From Catellatospora methionotrophica (GTDB lineage Bacteria > Actinomycetota > Actinomycetes > Mycobacteriales > Micromonosporaceae): a DNA stretch of 64,000 nt. The translations under genes and the position numbers were made by a program. The stretch is taken from positions 1,488,001-1,552,000 of the forward strand of contig NZ_JAAOTJ010000001.1 of NCBI RefSeq assembly GCF_011297335.1, in the 5' to 3' direction. Of this stretch, positions 61,269 to 64,000 are shown piece after piece (within the stretch, counting starts at the first letter, position 1; every line of letters starts with the position of its first letter). Below the pieces are notes generated by a model. That model was not told where the DNA came from. It did not search any database and was given only the letters and a program-made list of their open reading frames with translations.

Positions 61269-62192
61269 CTACTCGGAGACCGCGATGTAGCGGTCGTCCC
61301 AGTCGCGCTCGTCGGCCCCGGAGGCGTCCAGCTCCACGCCGGACGCGGCCAGCTCGGCGGTCAGCCGTTCCAGCACCGGCGCGCCGATGAAGTGGTGGTG
61401 CAGGTCCAGTTTGCGCAGGTGGGTGAGCGGCTGCCCGGCCAGCAGCGCGGCTGCGCCCTCGTCGCTGAGCATGCCCAGCGACAGGTCCAGCTCGCGCAGC
61501 CGGGCCACCACCGGCGCACCGGCCAGCGCCACCGCGACCAGGTCGGCGATCTCGGCGTCGCGCAGGGCCAGCGAGGTCAGCGCGGGCAGCCGGGTGCCGG
61601 CCAGGATCGGCGCGAGGTCGTCGACGGTCGCGTCGCCGCCGTAGTTCTCGGTGCCGAGCCACAGCTCCAGGTGGGTCAGCGCGGGCAGGTCGCACTCGGC
61701 GACGGCGCGCACGACGTCGGCGGGCAGTCCGCCGGACTCGATGGTCAGCGAGCGCAGCGCGGTGTGCCGCAGCGGCTTGAGGCCCAGGCCGGTGGCACCG
61801 CGTACGGTCAGCACCTCCAGCAGCGGCAGCGCCTCCAGCAGCGGAGTGATGTCGGCCTGCTGGATCCAGGAGATCTCGCACTCCTCGTACGTCATCTCGC
61901 CGAGGAACAGCGCCCGCAGCCGGGTGAACCGCGGCAGCAGGGCAGCGAGCCGCTCGATCGGCGGGGCGCTGTCGTATGCCCCGCCCCAGTTGCCGACGAT
62001 CAGCGCGGTCACCTGGTTGGCCCATTCCTGCGCAGCCAGCGCTTCGAGCCGTTCCAGGAACTGGCCGGTGTTGTCGTAGTCCGGGTCCTCCAGCCGCCAG
62101 GCGGTGCCCGCGTGGGACGCCTTGCCCAGGTCGGCCGGATACTCCGCGACGGGTTTCCCGGCGAACGTCGTGATGTGGGAGCCGATCGTCAT
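61269..62192 (-). CDS. STM4015-family leucine-rich-repeat-like protein
   Basis: The 307-residue protein is made of degenerate leucine-rich repeats, for example LTSLALRDAEIADLV, LRELDLSLGMLSDEG and LRKLDLHHHFIG, with a ~70-residue lead (ITTFAGKPVAEYPADLG). It matches the STM4015 family and would provide a binding scaffold. GGAGG lies 8 nt before the ATG at 62192. It is first in the operon and the only gene with a separate promoter region. Confidence 0.8.
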   Translation of the reverse strand: MTIGSHITTFAGKPVAEYPADLGKASHAGTAWRLEDPDYDNTGQFLERLEALAAQEWANQVTALIVGNWGGAYDSAPPIERLAALLPRFTRLRALFLGEMTYEECEISWIQQADITPLLEALPLLEVLTVRGATGLGLKPLRHTALRSLTIESGGLPADVVRAVAECDLPALTHLELWLGTENYGGDATVDDLAPILAGTRLPALTSLALRDAEIADLVAVALAGAPVVARLRELDLSLGMLSDEGAAALLAGQPLTHLRKLDLHHHFIGAPVLERLTAELAASGVELDASGADERDWDDRYIAVSE

Positions 62193-62287
62193 GCGCTGCC
62201 TCCGCCGGGCCGCATCGGGTCTGGGACGAGGGACATTAACACCCGCCACCGACGCCGCCGCCAAGCGTCCGGCACTCATTCATTGCA

Positions 62288-62312
62288 TTAGATAGTTAAG
62301 TTTACTAAACTC
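62288..62312 (-). promoter_or_regulatory. Site C: AAACTTAAC motif upstream of the STM4015-4011 operon
   Basis: The minus strand reads TAAACTTAACTATCTAATGC here, ~100 nt before the ATG at 62192, and includes a 13-bp palindrome AGTTTAGTAAACT. It shares AAACTTAACTAT with site A. The surrounding 300-bp gap (62193-62492) holds no other recognisable gene; I looked for a short precursor-peptide ORF and saw none that is convincing. Confidence 0.5.
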
Positions 62313-62492
62313 CAGGCGTTCCACTCGGAGCGAGCCGCTTCCTCGTCCGAACCCGCACCCGATCGGGCCGCCGCGTGCCCCCGGTCGCCGCCTGCCATCA
62401 GGCCGCGCCGGGGAGGGGCGCACCTGCCTGTCCGGTCAGTCGATGTGCCGTGACACCACGTCGCCACGGCACCGGACACTGAAGGGACCCCC

Positions 62493-63890
62493 ATGTCCGA
62501 CACCACCCAGACCCGCCGCGGTCGCTGGGCCGCCGCCGGGCTCGCCCTGGCCACCGCGGCCGTCGGCGCCGCCGTCGCGCTGGCCCCGGCCACGGCGCAG
62601 GCGGTCGTGCTGCCCAACGGCTTCAAGAGCGTGGGCTACATGCCCTCGTGGGCAGGCAACGTCAACACCGTGCAGTACGGCAAGCTGACGCACATCAACT
62701 ACGCCTTCGTCCTGCCGAACTCCAACGGCAGCCTGCAAGGGCTGGACAACCCGTCCAAGCTGTCCTCGCTGGTCTCGCTGGGCCACGCCAACAACGTGAA
62801 GGTCTCCATCGCCGTCGGCGGCTGGAACGACGGCAACGACCAGGCCTTCGAGGACCTGGCCGCCAACGCCACGGCCCGCACCGCGTTCGTCAACAACCTG
62901 GTGAACCTCGTCAACCAGTACAACCTCGACGGCGTCGACATCGACTGGGAGTACCCGGACACCACCGCCGAGAGCAACAACTACACGGCGCTGATGAACC
63001 AGCTCAGCACCGCCATGCACACCCGGGGCAAGCTGCTCACCGCCGCCGTGGTGTCCGAGGGCAGCACCGCCAACTTCGTGCAGCCCGCGGTGTTCAGCGC
63101 GGTCGACTGGCTGAACATCATGGCGTACGACGGCGGCAGCCCGCACGCCAACTACAACTGGTCGATCAACGCGGTCAACTCGTGGAAGTCCCGCGGCCTG
63201 CCCGCCAGCAAGGCCGTGCTGGGCGTGCCGTTCTACAGCCGCCCGACGTACTACACGTACAGCCAGCTCGTCGCGATAGACCCGGCCAACGCCAACCGCG
63301 ACTGCACCACGGTCAGCGGTGTGCAGCAGTGCTACAACGGCCTGCCGACCATCCGCAGCAAGACCGCGTGGGCCAAGGCCAACGCCGGCGGCATCATGAA
63401 CTGGGAGCTGTCCCAGGACACCACCGGCTCGACGTCGCTGGTCAGCGCGATCTACGAGGTCGCCATCGGCGGCACCACCCCGCCGTCGTCGCCGCCCCCG
63501 GGCGGCCGCACCGGCCGCATCGTCGGCCAGGCGTCGGGCAAGTGCGTCGACGTCGCCGCCGCCTCCACCGCCAACGGCACCGCGATCCAGCTCTACACCT
63601 GCAACGGCACCACGGCGCAGAACTGGACCATCGGCACCGACGGCACCGTCCGCGCGCTGGGCAAGTGCATGGACGTCACCAGCGCCTCCACCGCCAACGG
63701 CGCCCTGATCCAGCTCTGGGACTGCAACGGCTCCGGCGCCCAGGTCTGGCAGCCGCAGTCCAACGGCAACCTGCGCAACCCCGTCTCCGCCAAGTGCCTG
63801 GACGCCAAGGACCTGGGCACCGCCGACGGCACCCGCCTGCAGATCTGGACCTGCGCCGCCTCCGGCAACCAGATCTGGACCCTGCCCTGA
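62493..63890 (+). CDS. Secreted chitinase: GH18 with ricin-type lectin domain
   Basis: The 465-residue protein has a Sec signal (about residues 1-37), a GH18 catalytic domain (about 42-325) with DGVDIDWEYPD carrying the catalytic Glu, and a ricin/CBM13-like lectin (about 345-465) with three QxW repeats (QNWTI, QVWQP, QIWTL). It would degrade chitin or N-acetylglucosamine polymers outside the cell. GAAGGGA precedes the ATG. Ends just before a hairpin. Confidence 0.9.
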   Translation: MSDTTQTRRGRWAAAGLALATAAVGAAVALAPATAQAVVLPNGFKSVGYMPSWAGNVNTVQYGKLTHINYAFVLPNSNGSLQGLDNPSKLSSLVSLGHANNVKVSIAVGGWNDGNDQAFEDLAANATARTAFVNNLVNLVNQYNLDGVDIDWEYPDTTAESNNYTALMNQLSTAMHTRGKLLTAAVVSEGSTANFVQPAVFSAVDWLNIMAYDGGSPHANYNWSINAVNSWKSRGLPASKAVLGVPFYSRPTYYTYSQLVAIDPANANRDCTTVSGVQQCYNGLPTIRSKTAWAKANAGGIMNWELSQDTTGSTSLVSAIYEVAIGGTTPPSSPPPGGRTGRIVGQASGKCVDVAAASTANGTAIQLYTCNGTTAQNWTIGTDGTVRALGKCMDVTSASTANGALIQLWDCNGSGAQVWQPQSNGNLRNPVSAKCLDAKDLGTADGTRLQIWTCAASGNQIWTLP

Positions 63891-63896
63891 TTTGTC

Positions 63897-63952
63897 GATC
63901 ATGAACTTATGGGCGTGTTCAACGGCGTGTCACCACCCATAACTTCATGATC
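63897..63952. terminator. 17-bp hairpin of the GATCATGAA family
   Basis: Arms GATCATGAACTTATGGG and CCCATAACTTCATGATC (one mismatch) flank a 22-nt loop, directly after the chitinase stop. Confidence 0.85.
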
Positions 63953-63963
63953 ACCCGAAAGGG

Positions 63964-63995
63964 ACGGGCCCGCACCGGCGACGGTGCGGGCCCGT
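63964..63995. terminator. 14-bp GC hairpin at window end
   Basis: ACGGGCCCGCACCG and its exact complement surround the loop GCGA. It may end transcription of the chitinase or of a gene entering from beyond the window. Confidence 0.7.
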
Positions 63996-64000
63996 TCGCG

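Noticed and set aside
59386-62025. 879-codon minus-strand frame covering the STM4013, 4014 and 4015 genes
   Set aside because: Only its last 271 codons look like a protein; the rest is a shadow of the two genes upstream.
62193-62492. A short precursor peptide for the radical SAM operon
   Set aside because: Open frames here are Arg/Pro-rich shadows without ribosome binding sites or a core-peptide pattern.
1-64000. Insertion sequences, prophage, tRNA or rRNA genes
   Set aside because: No transposase, integrase, structural phage genes, cloverleaf or rRNA-like stretch was recognised on either strand by reading.

Overview
This is a high-GC actinobacterial chromosome segment. GTG starts are frequent, 4-bp GTGA/ATGA gene overlaps are common, and several genes look leaderless. 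Together with the XRE-DUF5753/DUF6879 locus, a MEDS-type anti-sigma-like kinase with a STAS partner, a GH18-ricin chitinase and many long intergenic hairpins, this fits an actinomycete, most likely a member of the Micromonosporaceae. That placement is inference. I saw no tRNA, rRNA, CRISPR array, transposase or phage gene.

Layout. 1-2600: the end of a GNAT gene, a coupled pair of small Cys-containing genes, and a divergent three-gene locus (69-aa protein, DUF6879, XRE-DUF5753) around AATATT dyads. 2631-14759: mixed housekeeping and accessory genes: lipoprotein hydrolase, DUF695 protein, cold-shock-like protein, AraC regulator, Gfo/Idh/MocA oxidoreductase, zinc metallopeptidase, membrane glycosyltransferase, MEDS-ATPase and STAS proteins, amino-acid permease, lipoprotein.

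14805-29662: a compact biosynthetic locus. One minus operon encodes a secreted SGNH hydrolase, an A-T-C NRPS and a C-A-T NRPS. A second set on the same strand encodes a glycosyltransferase-like protein, a free condensation domain and an MGT-type glycosyltransferase. Two coupled half-size ABC exporters diverge from it. The expected product is a short, probably acylated and glycosylated peptide or amide. No thioesterase domain is present.

29726-37884: lipoprotein, a frameshifted GNAT gene, a DUF89 phosphatase, a Vps62-like membrane protein, a maleylpyruvate isomerase-like protein, a VanX-like dipeptidase, a DUF1579-like protein and a secreted protein made of four beta/gamma-crystallin-like domains. 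38102-42380: a TetR regulator with a heterodimeric ABC exporter. 43078-44206: a possible Fe-S winged-helix regulator divergent from a group III truncated hemoglobin. 44278-49668: a DrrAB-type exporter and a four-gene ABC-2 locus interrupted by a tandem 59-bp repeat that carries RBS and GTG start signals. 49745-55590: VOC protein, Tat-exported PhoD phosphatase with a seven-repeat propeller-like partner, membrane protein, sulfotransferase, HAD phosphatase.

55630-62192: the most interesting conserved but unexplained system. It is a tightly overlapped five-gene operon matching the STM4015-STM4014-STM4013-STM4012-STM4011 families (LRR-like protein, ATP-grasp-like enzyme, sulfatase/phosphatase-fold hydrolase, two radical SAM enzymes), convergent with a DUF6745-type protein and its small partner. 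A rare AT-rich sequence, AAACTTAAC, lies upstream of this operon and of both minus-strand biosynthetic transcription units, suggesting shared control. A secreted chitinase and two hairpins close the window.
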